A program made the position numbers and the translations under genes. DNA of 64,000 nt. It comes from Impatiens glandulifera (lineage: Eukaryota > Streptophyta > Magnoliopsida > Ericales > Balsaminaceae). Below, piece by piece: positions 40,401 to 55,669 of this stretch. How positions within the stretch are numbered: position 1 is the first letter of the stretch; each line of letters opens with the position of its first letter. Under the pieces are notes generated by a model. The model worked only from the letters and a program-made list of their open reading frames with translations, did not search any database and was not told the DNA's origin. The stretch is from assembly GCF_907164915.1 (NCBI RefSeq), contig NC_061868.1, positions 46,809,689 through 46,873,688 on the forward strand, read 5' to 3'.

Positions 40401-41190
40401 AGTTAATTAATTATCTTCTTATAAACTCAATTAGTGTTCTATATTAATTGGTTTGATAACGTCTTACTCATTTTCTTTCTCGGGGAGTCACAATCATATG
40501 ATTCTCCCTTACAAAAAAAAAACTATTAAACCTCGATTTCTAAAAGATGATGTATTGTTATACATCCCTTCCAAATTATATTTGTAGTCCTTAACATTGA
40601 CATAAATACACAAGCAATATTTACAAGCACCCATTTAAAATGAAACGAGAATGTGAAAGAGGTAAGCATTCAAGAGATTAATTCTCGATAAATTAATTAA
40701 AATATTTTTTTTATTAATGTAAAAACTAAAATAATTTTTTAATTATGACATTTACTTCAACTTAAGACGTTTTAATTAAAAATAAACTTAAAAATAAAAT
40801 AAACAAAAACTCAAATTTAGAAATCAAAGCTCAATTTGATGTCGAAAATTGAACCTTCCAATTAATCCATGGTTAGTTAATATATTTCTACCTTTATTGT
40901 CCAAATTTTAACATTATAAAATAATTAATTTGGATGAGTTGTTTAACTAATAAACTTGTAACTAAGAACTCTAATAAAATCTTATAATTAATCTCCTAAA
41001 ATGGAACGGACAGATAAAAGTAACTATGAATGAAATATTATTATTTAAAAGTTAGTAAGTTGTTGTTAATGCATAAGAAATACCGTTTCTTCCTCAATTT
41101 ATCCGCCCATTAAATCAACAATATCTATTAACTAATATCATTCCCCTGTTTATTAATCAACAATATCAATTTTCATCGATCTTGCACTCA
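37430..41190. other. Intergenic region with an orphan promoter-like segment
   Basis: AT-rich, no convincing gene. Around 39340-39720 the sequence is less AT-biased: a TATATATAG at about 39446-39454 is followed by a CT-rich leader-like stretch and (caaag)n-type repeats, without an open frame. This could be a non-coding transcript. No hairpin matching a microRNA I know was recognised. Confidence 0.5.
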
Positions 41191-41194
41191 TAAC

Positions 41195-42824
41195 ATGAAC
41201 CCTTTCTCGAGAAATAAGAAGAACAGTGGCGGCGGCGGCAGCATTACTCCTGCCCGGAAGTCTCCACCGTTCGAAAGGGGAGGATGCTGCCGGGGATTTC
41301 CTGACTGTCTGGTCATCGGTTCCATCATTTCTTATGGAAAAACCAGAACAAACCAACCTCCTTCTACCTCCAAATTTGATCTCAAGGCATGTAATGATTT
41401 TATTTATCATTTGGTTCATTGATTAATGATTTGGGTTAATTATATATAGGTGGAAGAATTGGAGAAAGAAGTTCAAAAACAGAGAGAATTGAAGACTGTT
41501 TACAAGGCGAGGTTAGCCAGGGCACAAGAGTACATGAAATATTATCTTCAAGTGGCTAAAGAGAATGGTTTTTTACAACTTATCCTTCCAGCCACCGGAA
41601 GCAGCATTAAACATGAAGATGTTGTTGATAATCATGATCAAAATCACAATATTATTGTCAACAGACAAACAGAGACAGTTATCTATCGCGATCTTGAATC
41701 TGTGATTCGACTAGCGAAAGCTAATGGATGGCACATCGACCCTAGTGAGGTATTCATTCAAGGGGTAATCAATTTTTAGTTGTTTTCATTGAGTTGTGTT
41801 TATTCATTACAGATTGAGCTTCATAGTAAAGTGGCAAGAGGAAGCACATCAGACATATACAAAGGGACATGGAGAGGAATAGAGGTAGCAGTTAAGTGGA
41901 TAAACTCGGATTTCTTCTACTCAAATGAGGAATTAGAAGATGGAATTGGCTTCTTTGCTCAAGAAGTTGAAATTCTTTCGAGACAACGCCATCAAAATGT
42001 GCTCCAACTCATGGGTGCGTGTCTTGATCCTCCTAACCACGCTTGGATCGTGACTGATTTCCTCCCCATGGCTCTACAAGAATGGCTGCATGGGCTCGAC
42101 GATGATAGGAGCCGAAAGAGCAAGAAAAAGGAGAGGACCTCTCCACTTCCGCCTCTTCACGAAAGGCTAGTTAAGGCTCTAGAGATTTCAAAGGCAATGC
42201 AATATCTTCATGGGCAAAAGCCGGTTAAGGTTATTCATCGTGATTTGAAGCCGAGCAATATTTTTCTAGACCATGGCATGCACGTGAGAGTAGCTGATTT
42301 TGGCCATGCACGTTTCTTGGGTGATAATGAGAAAGCCCTCACCGGAGAAACGGGTAAGTATGATGTGTTCATCTAACCAAAATATCATGTTTTCAAATAA
42401 ATTTATTGACTTATATGGTTATGGTCCGTGTAGGAACCTACGTATATATGGCACCGGAGGTGATCAAGTGTGAGCCTTATGATGAAAAATGCGACGTTTA
42501 TAGTTTTGGCATCATACTTAATGAACTCGTTACGGGTCAACATCCTTACATAGAAACTGATTATAGTCCTTCCAAGGTAAATTATAATGATTTTGTATTT
42601 TTTTTGTTTTGTTTTTGTAGTTGTTTTAATTTTATTATGATTTATAGATAGCTTTACAAGTTTCGGAGGGGACACTAAGGCCTACACTTCCAGAAAACGA
42701 AGACCAAGAACTCATTGAGCTCATTCGCATGTCGTGGGACAATGCTTCTACAAAGAGGCCCGCTTTTTCGACAATCACGATCACCTTAACAACCATAATA
42801 GAGAAACAAATGGTTACTAAATAA
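41195..42824 (+). CDS. Raf-like (MAPKKK-type) protein kinase, 5 exons, 450 aa
   Basis: Exons: 41195-41386, 41450-41749, 41813-42353, 42434-42576, 42648-42824, in frame over 1353 bases. The N-terminus is Gly/Ser-rich, then a coiled-coil-like segment ([15 protein letters not shown]) and the block [20 protein letters not shown] precede the kinase domain. The glycine loop is atypical ([11 protein letters not shown]). Lys192, HRDLKPSN with Asp308, DFG at 326-328 and APE are all present, so it is probably active. It ends shortly after the domain. Segments [10 protein letters not shown] and [10 protein letters not shown] place it among plant Raf-like kinases. Intron 1 works only as GC-AG (AAG|GCATGT); the nearby GT donor breaks the frame. 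The others are GT-AG. The pathway is not readable from sequence. Confidence 0.88.
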
Positions 42825-43867
42825 AATGACAATTTATTCTTATTGATTAATTATTCATATCATTGATGCAGCTTGTATCTCCAAATATTTGGATGCACAT
42901 TTTATGTCATTTTCTCTTTGTTCATTATCTGTCCCATATTCATATTCAATGGATTTTGCTGCTCATTTTATATCATTTTTTTTATATTTGAATCTATAAA
43001 TATATTACAATTATAAAAGTTATCTATTTTCAAATCCGGTGGGCTTAAGGTATGTCATATATATTACAATTATATGATAAGACCAGCTAAGCAGCCACCT
43101 AGGGCCCTCTTCCACGTAGGCATCCAAAATCAATGCATGGCCGGTCTTAAGGTAAAGCCATCTAGGTGATCAGCTGCCAGTGCGGAGTCAGCATTAGGGT
43201 AGGGCCAACTAATTGGTCGCCTTATCTAGATTAAGAGATGTTCAAAGTTTACCGGACTCTGAAATATTTTTACAAAAACTAATATAAGACGATATTTTTT
43301 TAAATAGTTTATGATATATTAAAAAATATGAATAGTTTGAGCATAGCATGACATTAGTAAAATAACATAATGCTGAAGAGAAAAAAAGGAGATTTCTATC
43401 TGAGATATTATTTCAAAGTTCTCAACCATTAAATATATTAAATACTAAGAAAATTATTATCGAAATATAAATAATGTAAAAATGATTCACATAAACACAA
43501 ATTACTATAAAATTGAAATTATACCAATCTTGTGAGAGAATGAATTTCAATATAAAAAATTATGATTAATTTATTAGAGGCAATCATCTGACGAATTAAT
43601 TCAAACCCACTCCAAATTAAAAAAATTTGATTAACAGTTTGGATTAAATTAGCATTTGATTAAATTTAAATTTAGTTTAATTATGATTGAATTTGAATAA
43701 TTTAATTAATTCAAAATAATTTGAAGTAAAATATATAATATACTTAATTCACTCTTTCAATTTTAATTAAATACAAAGAAAAAATAATTAATTATAAAAA
43801 ATAATATTATTGAATAATTTCAAGTTGACACTAAAAAAACATATATAAATATATTTTTAGTTTGGAT

Positions 43868-43995
43868 CACTGGTAGAAAAAGAGGTATCAGTAATGGCGA
43901 AAATCGTTAATGAAATCATCAAAAGCCGTTACTGAAACATATCTGTAACGGTAAATAAAATCGTTACCATCCGTTACAAAAACGTACGTTACTGA
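43868..43995 (+). mobile_element. Possible CACTA-type transposon end (remnant)
   Basis: CACTGGTAGAAAAAG resembles the conserved end of plant CACTA elements. It is followed by sub-terminal motifs of the form cgttactgaaac / gtaacggta in both orientations. The other end was not found. Confidence 0.4.
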
Positions 43996-45325
43996 AACTT
44001 CTGAAACTTCTCATGCAGGCATCGATAATAGCTTGAATAATCTAATGGTCCAAACTATAATGAAACTTCTCAGCCATGGATGGTCCAAACTATATAATAA
44101 TCTAATCCATCTTATATGTATTAATTAATAAAATAGTTTGAATTATAGATAAAATAAATTTAGTTTGAATTTAATAATTGTACCAAACAAATGAATTTTA
44201 CTCGTTTGCTCATACTATTAAAAAGTGGTAGATTATATATTATTGAGTGAATTATTTATTTAAAAATGAAAAAATTAGAAAGTTATTTACTTATGAATAA
44301 ATCTATTATTATATAATATATTAGGATGATATAATTAATATAAAAATCCTATATTGATTTATTTGTACAATTATTATGTTTTATTTAAATTAGACTAAAA
44401 TTTAATTATAAAATTGATAAAGTAGAATGTGTTTATAATAGGTAATAATATAAATATAAAATATTTAAAAAACACATTATGCTATTTATTATTAAAATAA
44501 TTCCACATATCAAAATTAAGAAGATTTTACAAAGTATATTTTTTATATATTTTAAATTTAAAGAAAATAATTCAATCAATAATATTATTAATATATATAT
44601 ATTTAAAATATTAATTTTAGAAATATAATATTGTTCATTAATAAAAAATTATAGTATATAAATAAAATTTTATTATAATTAATCAAATTAAATATCATTT
44701 TATTTAAAATAAATTTCATGATATATAAATATTATTAATATAATTACTGATATTTATATAATAACTTTTTGATTATATTAATTAAAAATGATTAAATAAT
44801 ATTCAAATTTATTTTATATTAATTAAAAATGATTAAATAATATTCAAACAATAATAATAAATAAGAATAGTATGAAAATGATAATTATATTTTTAAATTT
44901 TATCATGAGAAAGTTTCAAATTTTAATAAGAAAATTTACATATATTTAGAAAATAAAATTCCTATACATAAATATTAAAATATAATATTATTTTTATTCA
45001 AAACCAACCATCAATAATACTAAGTTGTTTGGTTATCTTTAAATATAAAATAATTATTATAAATAATAAAGTTTTAAAAATAATTTTTATAAATAAATTT
45101 TGAATTTAAGTTTTTTAATATTTTTTTTAATTTATCAATTATATTTACAAATTATTTTTAATAAATTAATAATAATTAATTTATTTAAATAAGATTTAAT
45201 TTTAATTAAATTTATATTTTATTAATAAATCTAGATTTTAATTTAGATTAATATTTAATAATTTTATTAATTTTATTAATTTTTTTTTATCAAATTATTA
45301 AAATTTAAATGTATTTATTTTATTA

Positions 45326-45816
45326 AAAATTTAAATATATAAAATAATAACATATTATTTTATTTATAAAATAATTAATATATATAATAAAAATAGAGAA
45401 TATAATATAAAAAAAATACATCAATTAGTTACTGTAATATAATTTAAAATTAAAATTTAAAATAAATATAAATTAATTTAATTTTGTAATTCTGGTTTAT
45501 TTAAAAAACATTATTTTAAAATAAAACAAATTTATAATATTTGAAAATAATAAGTGATATTATTTTATAATTTCAATTTTAAAAAATATTTATTTTATAA
45601 TATTTCAAAATAATAAATAATAAGTGATATTTTTTTTATCAATTTTAAATATATATATATATATAAATTATAAGTTATAAATATTAGTTTGATAATTATA
45701 AAATCATATATTAATTATTTTATAAAAAAAAATTATAATATATTTTTTTTTGAAAAAATATTAAATTTATTATTGAAGTAAAAGTTTCATAAATTTATTA
45801 AAATAAATACGAATTG
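45326..45816 (+). repeat. Direct duplication, unit A
   Basis: It matches 46266-46701 in the same order over several blocks (aaataataacatattattt; aataataagtgatattat; attattga-g/a-gtaaaagtttc), with indels. The copies are about 0.9 kb apart. Confidence 0.65.
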
Positions 45817-45990
45817 AAGTTTTAAGAAAAATAGGAGTTTTAAGAAATATATACAAAACAAATTGAAGTTTTAAGAAAAATAGGAGTTTTAAGAAATAGA
45901 TACAAAACAAGAAAGAAAATTAGGAATTTTAAGAAATATATACAAAACAAGAAAGAAAAATAGGAGTTTTAAGAAATAGATACAAAACAA
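45814..45990 (+). repeat. Tandem repeat of gaagttttaagaaaaatagg-type units
   Basis: About four diverged units of 40-48 bases, each ending in agatacaaaacaa or atatacaaaacaa. Confidence 0.75.
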
Positions 45991-46265
45991 AAAACATATG
46001 ATTGTTATTTTAGGTGAAATTATTCATTTATATTAATTAAAAAAAATTAAAATACATATATCTTTAATATTTTGTCTTTTATTTTAAATAAAGATATATG
46101 TATCTTTAAAATCTAAAATTTTAAAATCTAAATTTTTTTAAATATACTGATCTAATATCTTTTGTTACTGTATTTGAAGAAATTTAGGGAAATCCCTCCC
46201 TCTTAAATATTTCTTCTGTTTTTTTGAAAAAAATAAATTATTAGCATCTCTAGTCTAGTTTACAG

Positions 46266-46701
46266 GAATTTAAATATATAAAATAATAACATATTATTTT
46301 ATTTATAAAAATAATTAATATATATATAATGAAAAATATAGAGAATATAATATGAAAAAAAATAAGGAATATTAATTATTTAAAAATATTATTTTAAAAT
46401 AAAACAAAATAATAAGTGATATTATTTTATAATTTCAATTTAAAAAAATATTTATTTCATGATATTTCAAAATAATAAGTGATATTTTTTTAATTTTAAA
46501 TATATATAAAAATTAAAAAGTTATAAATATTAATTTGATAATTATTTTTTAATTTTAATTATAAAATTATATATTAATTATTTTAATTATTTTATTAAAA
46601 AATATTTATAATATAAATTTATTTATTTTATTTTTTTGAAAAAATACTAAAATTTATTATTGAGGTAAAAGTTTCATAAATTTATTAAAGAAAAAACGAA
46701 T
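46266..46701 (+). repeat. Direct duplication, unit B
   Basis: Second, shorter copy of 45326-45816. It lacks the tandem-repeat block present after unit A. Confidence 0.65.
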
Positions 46702-47855
46702 TACCTTAAAAATAAAATAAATCCCTAAATGTATCTCTAAATTTATTTTTGTTTTTGTTTTAATTTGGTTGGAGGGTATTATTTTAAATAACTAATCTCG
46801 ACTACTACGAATCAATCAGACCAAAACAAACAAAGCTTATATATATTTTCCACTCTAAAACGTTCAATACGTTATAAACATGGTTGCATTTTTTATAGTA
46901 ATCTTTATTACATTTCATATAGTCTAGAAAAACCTAACCAGATAAACATAAGTTTTTTTTCATACCCTTTGAGGTTTTGTTATGAATCCACCAATGGCCA
47001 ATATTAAAACTTTGATATCTTACATTCTTATAATGGACCTTTCAATTATGTGAGTCTAAGTGTTTCCTTCTTCAATATTCTCATTTTCTAAAACTTTTCA
47101 TTCTTGCACCAGTTGTGAGCTAAAATATAAGCATCTTGATTCTCAACTGGGCTGTTGAATTGAAGGCCCGATCATGATTACGAAAAAAAACAAATTCGAA
47201 AGTTACTGGCCCACTAGGCCCACTACGTAAGCAATATATATAGGACTAGAACAAAAATAAAACGATCTACTGTCAGTTGCACACCGCGCCATTGAATCTC
47301 TTCTTTTTCTTGTTCCAGTCGCTTTTGTAGAAGACAACGACGTGTAGAGATCGATCGAATCTAGTTTCAATCTTCATCAACGTGAACTCGAAGTTCCGAT
47401 CTGTAACGGTAACTGTTCTTCTTCTCCTTCTTCTTCTATTCAAATATCGTTGATATTCTCGTCTGTTTGATTTCGTTTGGCCACAATGAAGTAGAAAACA
47501 GCGATCCGATGACATTTATTTGTTGATTACTTAGCTCAGATCCTCTGGCTATTTTTTGTGTTCATCTTTGTGTGTTAACTGTATTATTTAATTGCGTCAC
47601 TTTTCACGATCTTAAGATTAGTTGTTTTAGAGAGAAAATTCTAGAGATTATTGATCAAATTAGTGAAAATCCGAAATAGAAGATTGAGATTGAGATTAAG
47701 TTTTGAGACAACATTACTGGCATTTCAATATCGAAAGTAACACGCACTAATTAAAAGTTACAGTTGTGATTGCGAGATAGATTGACTAAGTTTCATTCAA
47801 TCGTTCGTTCATTCATTCATTGTTCATTCTGTCTCTCTGGAAATCATATATAATT

Positions 47856-49793
<1,938 letters not shown>

Positions 49794-49901
49794 ATTCTGA
49801 TATCTAGTTTCAAAGAAAGGAGAAGTAGTAATAGTAGTGAATGGATAGATAGATAGATAGATATGCTTAGTTTCTGTAAAATGTGAAGCTACAACATTCC
49901 C

Positions 49902-49909
49902 TATTTATA
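49902..49909 (-). promoter_or_regulatory. TATA box of ACL5
   Basis: TATAAATA on the minus strand, about 110 bases before the ATG. Confidence 0.6.
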
Positions 49910-49919
49910 TTGGGGGTTG

Positions 49920-49953
49920 AGTTGGTGATATATCCCACGTACATACAAATACA

Positions 49954-49997
<44 letters not shown>

Positions 49998-51037
49998 TAA
50001 GAGTGGTAGTAGAGAAGAGAAAGGGAATCATCAATATCCATGTGCCAGTTAATCAAATCCCATTTTCTAAATTTATTTAGCTACCAACTAATAATAAAAC
50101 ATCATAACTAATTTGCATGCCGACTACAAGTTGACTCCTCTTTTTTCTATTATTATTATTATTATTATTATTAAGAAACATAATTAATTATCATGTCAAT
50201 TCTAAACCAAAAAAAAAGATGAATTGAAATTAATATTGTTTTGATATAATTAGGTATACGTATAGAGATAGAAATGGATATTTTAGTTAGCTTTCATCAG
50301 TACGTAATTTTTGTTGTCAACTAGTCCAGAATAGTGTTCTTGTTCAGTATTAACATGTCAGCATGGCGCATGCTAGCATATTCTAGAGAGAGAGAGGAAG
50401 AAGCATGCATATGCATTATGCGTTATTATGCATATTAGGGTAAGCATGCGTGGAAGGGTGGTAATAAGCATACAAAAAAAAAACAATTATAATTTCCTCA
50501 GGGCACCGGATAGAGGGAAGCTGTAAGCGCATGCTTTGTGGTGGGCCCCTCATCCCCTTCCCTCGGGGATAATAATAATAATAATAATAATAATAAGTAA
50601 ATTAAATAATATTAATATAGGTCCTACTCTATCTCTTCCATTCGTATGTAAAAGTTATTTCTTGTATTTTCTATTTGCAATCTACTTCTCTTCCCCCATA
50701 TTATATTAAGTCATTTTCTGTTCATTACAATTAATTAAATTAAACCTATACTAATTGGAGACTATTCAAACCATCAAATTGATATACCTACCTGGATTAA
50801 TATGAACTGTACACTATTTTATTGATCTCATACATTTTATTATGTAAACCTAATATTAGGATAGAAATTATATATATATATATATATTAAATTTGTTTTT
50901 TTTGTTTTGTTTTAAAATATTATTATATTAGTGTTTTTTTAATTGATTTTGTTTCATTGAATGAATATCTAAAAGAAATATTAAATTGATTTAATATCTA
51001 ATTCATTCAATTTTGATTATCCTTTATTATCCTTGTA

Positions 51038-51071
<34 letters not shown>

Positions 51072-54000
51072 TTGGTGAGATATGGGGTCTAAATAATATA
51101 AAGATTATTTTTTTTTAGTAAGAATTGAAGTGAAACTTTGATGAGAATAGTATGTTGATAATTTAGGATTTAAGATTTTTGAATTCAAATTTTATTTAAT
51201 TATTAAACTAAGATTGTTTAATTACGCTGTTCACCAAAAAGATTTTATTACATGATGAGCAGGCAGGGGCATGTACGTACCCAACACTCTCTCTCCCTTG
51301 GCGTGCTAATTCTCCACTTGTTTATTGTGCTCCATAAAATAATAACTATTTATTTTATTTGTAATCATTTTAAAAAGTTTTAAGCTCTAACTATTTTATT
51401 AAGCGAACATAAAAAATAAATAGTTAATATATCTAACACAATTTTGTGGGTAACAATCAGCCAAAATCTCAGTTACAAATAAATGAACTGTGATATTATT
51501 TACTATACTTTTTTGTCATTCTATTTCTAAAAATGAATCCATACTTGTAGCAATAAACTTGTATCAAATTTTAATTTTTATATCAGTTGAAGTTTATATC
51601 AAACTAATAAATAAATGAATTTTACATATATTATTACCAGTTGGCAATTCTCAACTTTTACTCAATGTATAAAAAAAAGGAAACTTAGTTCTTTAATGCA
51701 TGTATGTAGGTTTCATCCTGATCATGACTCTTTTGTTTGTTTTAGTTTTATATATATAATAAATAAACCAAGTAAGTCATTATAAGATACCTTTATTAGC
51801 ATTTCCTAACTTTATGTGCAATTTTACCTTTTTTTTTAACTTTGGCTCAAAATATGGGTTATACCTATAACTAAGAATCAAATGTCCTCAAATTGGATAT
51901 GTTGCACGCGCATAAGTGTCGAACCCACTCGAAACACGAGTCAAGCATATTCTCCCATAGATTTGCTATGTCACATCCATAATCTAGCACTAATCCAACA
52001 AATGAGCTAGGCCAAATGATCCATGTGATGAGTCTAGAGCCAATGGATGACCGCCACATGGACACGAGTTCATCGTATCAATTGTGCATATATCTTCTAT
52101 CCATACTATGTATCTTCTACTTCTTCGATCCTCAAAACCAAATTTATAAGCTTCTTAAACAACCATAGAATACTCTTGAATAATAACAATTTGAAATCAT
52201 TTTCCAAGTAATTGGCAAGAAAGGAGACTCACTTTGATAAAATACAAACATCACCTTCTTGCATTGCCGAAATCCTATTTGATTTGATTAACAATGGAAT
52301 GCAACATTTTTTTTGTTATTTCTTCCTCTTGTAATCCGTATCCCTTTACAATTTGCACATTTTCTCATCTTCTATCACTTTTTTACATTCCTTTGTTTGC
52401 TCATCAAAATTTTATACCCTAAGAATTCTTACTATGATTTGATAGGGATTGATTCGATTGTGATAATTTTTATGTTATGTTCAACTCTGTCCTCTTAGGG
52501 GTTTCCAATGTTCCAAGTAAAAAAAATCAGGAATAATTGCAAGTGAAATGTGTGAAGAGGTTCAATCTCACTGACGGAATGATCTAACCTAAGCTAATTT
52601 GCAACCACCACGGATAAGAAGTTAGGAGCCAATTGAGGGGTTTATAAGCTTTCCTTTTTTTTTTCTCCTTTTTTTCTGATAGGATACCTCAAGAATCAAT
52701 TGTGGACTAGGACCCAATTCTTTTCATTATTCATTTTCTTGGGAACCATTGAAATTTGAATTACCATGCCCCGAGTAGTAAAAAATCTCCGACCTCTTAA
52801 TAATGAGTAAGATCCTCATGTTTCATTCGAACCAAACAATCCACCAATATAGTTTTGAGTATATATATATATCTATAATACCTTCAATTGGCATGCATAT
52901 ATTCTGAGCACTTTCTAACATTATTGTTGACATGTTTTGTGGGTGTTAGTGGTGATAGTGATGCATGTTGCTGTTGGAATTCATTCATCTAAAAGAAAAG
53001 AAAAATAGATATTTGTAATAAGTAGTAGTAGTACTCATGTAGCTAGGAGACAAACTCATTGCTCAGCCCATTTTGTTCACCTTTTCCTCAGCACCCTCTT
53101 CCCTACTTTTACTACAACTAACTTCGATTTATATTATATTATTCTAGTGGTGCTCTGATATTAATCTAATGGATAGAAAATAAATAAAATATCCCCAACT
53201 TTTGGGTTTAAGCTAGACATTTAACAAGTCTTTAATGTATCTTTAATTATTCAAAAAAGATATCTTACTATTAAATTATAGTTACTATTAAATCTTATAG
53301 ATTGTCTTAAAGAGAAATGATCAATGAGATTTTGATTTAAAGAAAACACAAGAGATAATGTCATCCAAAACACACATCAAAAGTAAGTTGAAAGCTCTCA
53401 AAGTCGAGACAAAATCTATCTCGAAAAGAGAAACTTTCAAAGTGTCAAAGTAGAAGAAACAATATATATGAAGAAATATGGTTAATTTATCACATGTTTC
53501 AATCTCGAATATCGTTTAGGGTTTTTTCCTTTGCAGCTCTATTATACGGTATCGTGTGATCTAGCTAGTCGCACCGGATACATACTTAGCTACTCTAATG
53601 TGTTAGACAACTCCCAACCATGACCCTAACAAGTGAGTTTTGGTCTCTTAAGGACAATTCTTATTACTTAGCTACTCTAATGTGTTAGACATGATTCATT
53701 TACTAATGAACACCAAGGCAAAATGACCACAAAGAATAGTTTGGCCTTGCTTTATCATGCGCCTTGGTGCTTACTTTTATAATGAACAAATGTAGTTAGC
53801 TAGTTTGGTTTAGTTTGTAAAGATTCAAATTGGAGAACAATATTATGCGACATATATCATCATTATTTGAAACCTTCTTTCGGGGGGTCGCACATGCTTT
53901 GTGTGCATCAATTGCAATTAGCTAGCTAGATAGTGTTGGAAATATTGGAATGTGACAAAATGCACGAACCCACTCCGGATGTTATGTCAAACTTGATGAC

Positions 54001-55660
54001 CTACCTATCTATATTCTCCATAAAGTTTCTCCAAAAGGTAAACTATTCTTATATTCTCAAAACCACCCACCTATATTTTGTTTACATTTTTTTTATAAGT
54101 TTGGTAATCTAAAGTGGGAGGATACTTGATTTCCTAAGAGAGACCCAAATGAACAGCTAAATTCTTCCCCACAACATTATTCCCATTTTGATATGCCTGA
54201 GCTGCCCACCACACTACTACAACTACTGTTACTGCAAATCTTATCTGGTAGCAGCATGCTATTGCTTTCTGAAAAACTATGACAATTACATTTCTTTTCT
54301 ATCCCACTAACTTTATTCAAAAAGGACTTCTTAATTTTTTGTCTATACATGATTTTAATAAGGCTCTTGTCTCTTCAAATGGCTTTAGAAAATTCTGATT
54401 ATTTCCAAACGGATAAGCATCACTATTTATGCACTATTTTATTAACCCTAACAACAACTAGCCAATCAAAGCAATATATAACTCTCAACACAAGCCTGGT
54501 ATGATATTTCAGGATCAAAGAGAAAATAAAGTCCTTAACCTAGATAGGTTTTTTCATCAGATACTTAAGGCCTCTAATATGCACGTCTTAGCATTGATCA
54601 TAAAGGTGGTTTATGTTATTCCATTGCATAATGATAAAAGAAATAGTAGTTCTAATGTACATAATAAAGCCTGTTTCAAATAGGAACAAACGGATGTTAC
54701 CTGATGGACAACTGATGCTGGGAGAATCATCTTTAAATCTGTAACAACAGCACAACTTATTTTTTATGGTATTCCATGGTCCATCCTGCAATAATAGCGA
54801 AAGTGTAGATCCCTGTCGTGATAGAAACATGGACCACATAGGAAAACAACCAATTTTCTAAGATACATTATTGCAACAATTAAATATTGGAGCACAATTT
54901 AGCAAAAAACAAAATTTTAAATTGTGCACAAAGCCCATAAGCTGCACTAAAAACATAAGGCTTACATTTGCTTTTAAAGAAGTTGAAAGGCAACAAATCA
55001 CTGACCAAAAGTTAACACAATAACAGGGTGAAAAAAAAGGGAAAGAATATACAATGCATTAAGCATACATTAACACTGAGTAGTTTGTGCAGAATAATGA
55101 CTCTGGCCAGAGACGCAATTGCGATTGAGGAGTTCCCAGATTTCATAATAATTAAAATGAATGGATTGGACACAGATGATCCAATAACAATGTATCATAG
55201 ACACTCACTAAATATCCTACACCAGATATTCAAACTTGAATTCTAATTTACAAGTTAGACTTGTCCACTGGAATACATTTTAACTCTATTCTCTTTTCAT
55301 GTGTATTTCAAGGGCAATTTGGGTGAAGTTCTGCTTACTTGTGTTCTATTAATTTACCACTCAAACCTGGAGAGTAGGCTATATTGTATTTTTCTTCTTA
55401 ATCAAAGAAAAGCTTATGCTTTCATAATCTGTATCACATAATGTAAATAGTTTGGTAAAGGCCATAGTGGTAATTTATTTTTTACCCCCAAAGGAAGATG
55501 AGATGGTTTTTATACATGTTATTTTTCAGAACTGAGGTGTCCAAGCCAGTAAAAGATGAGATCTATACATATTGTATTAGAAACAGACAATTCAAGAAGG
55601 GAGCTATGATTCATCTTCAGAAATGGCAATATATATTACAGATGAACAAGGCTACACAAT
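49920..55660. other. 5.7-kb gene-free region upstream of ACL5 and downstream of the PPR gene
   Basis: It holds (TAA)n tracts (about 49961-49998, 50146-50173 and 50569-50596), (TA)n near 51040, a poly-T run near 51055 and AT-rich DNA. The last kilobase before 55670 has splice-site-like signals on the minus strand (acceptor near 54790) and may be 3' UTR exons of the PPR gene. No other gene is supported. Confidence 0.6.
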
Positions 55661-55669
55661 AACAGTTAC

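Larger units (their letters stand above)
42825..47850. other. Very AT-rich repeat block between the Raf-like kinase and ACL5
   Basis: No gene. It includes a possible CACTA-type terminus at about 43868 (CACTGGTAGAAAAAG with repeated cgttactgaaac motifs), about 3 kb of near-pure A/T sequence, a local tandem repeat (45814-45990) and an internal duplication (45326-45816 versus 46266-46701). At 47270-47480 a less AT-rich leader-like patch is seen without a coding frame. Confidence 0.65.
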
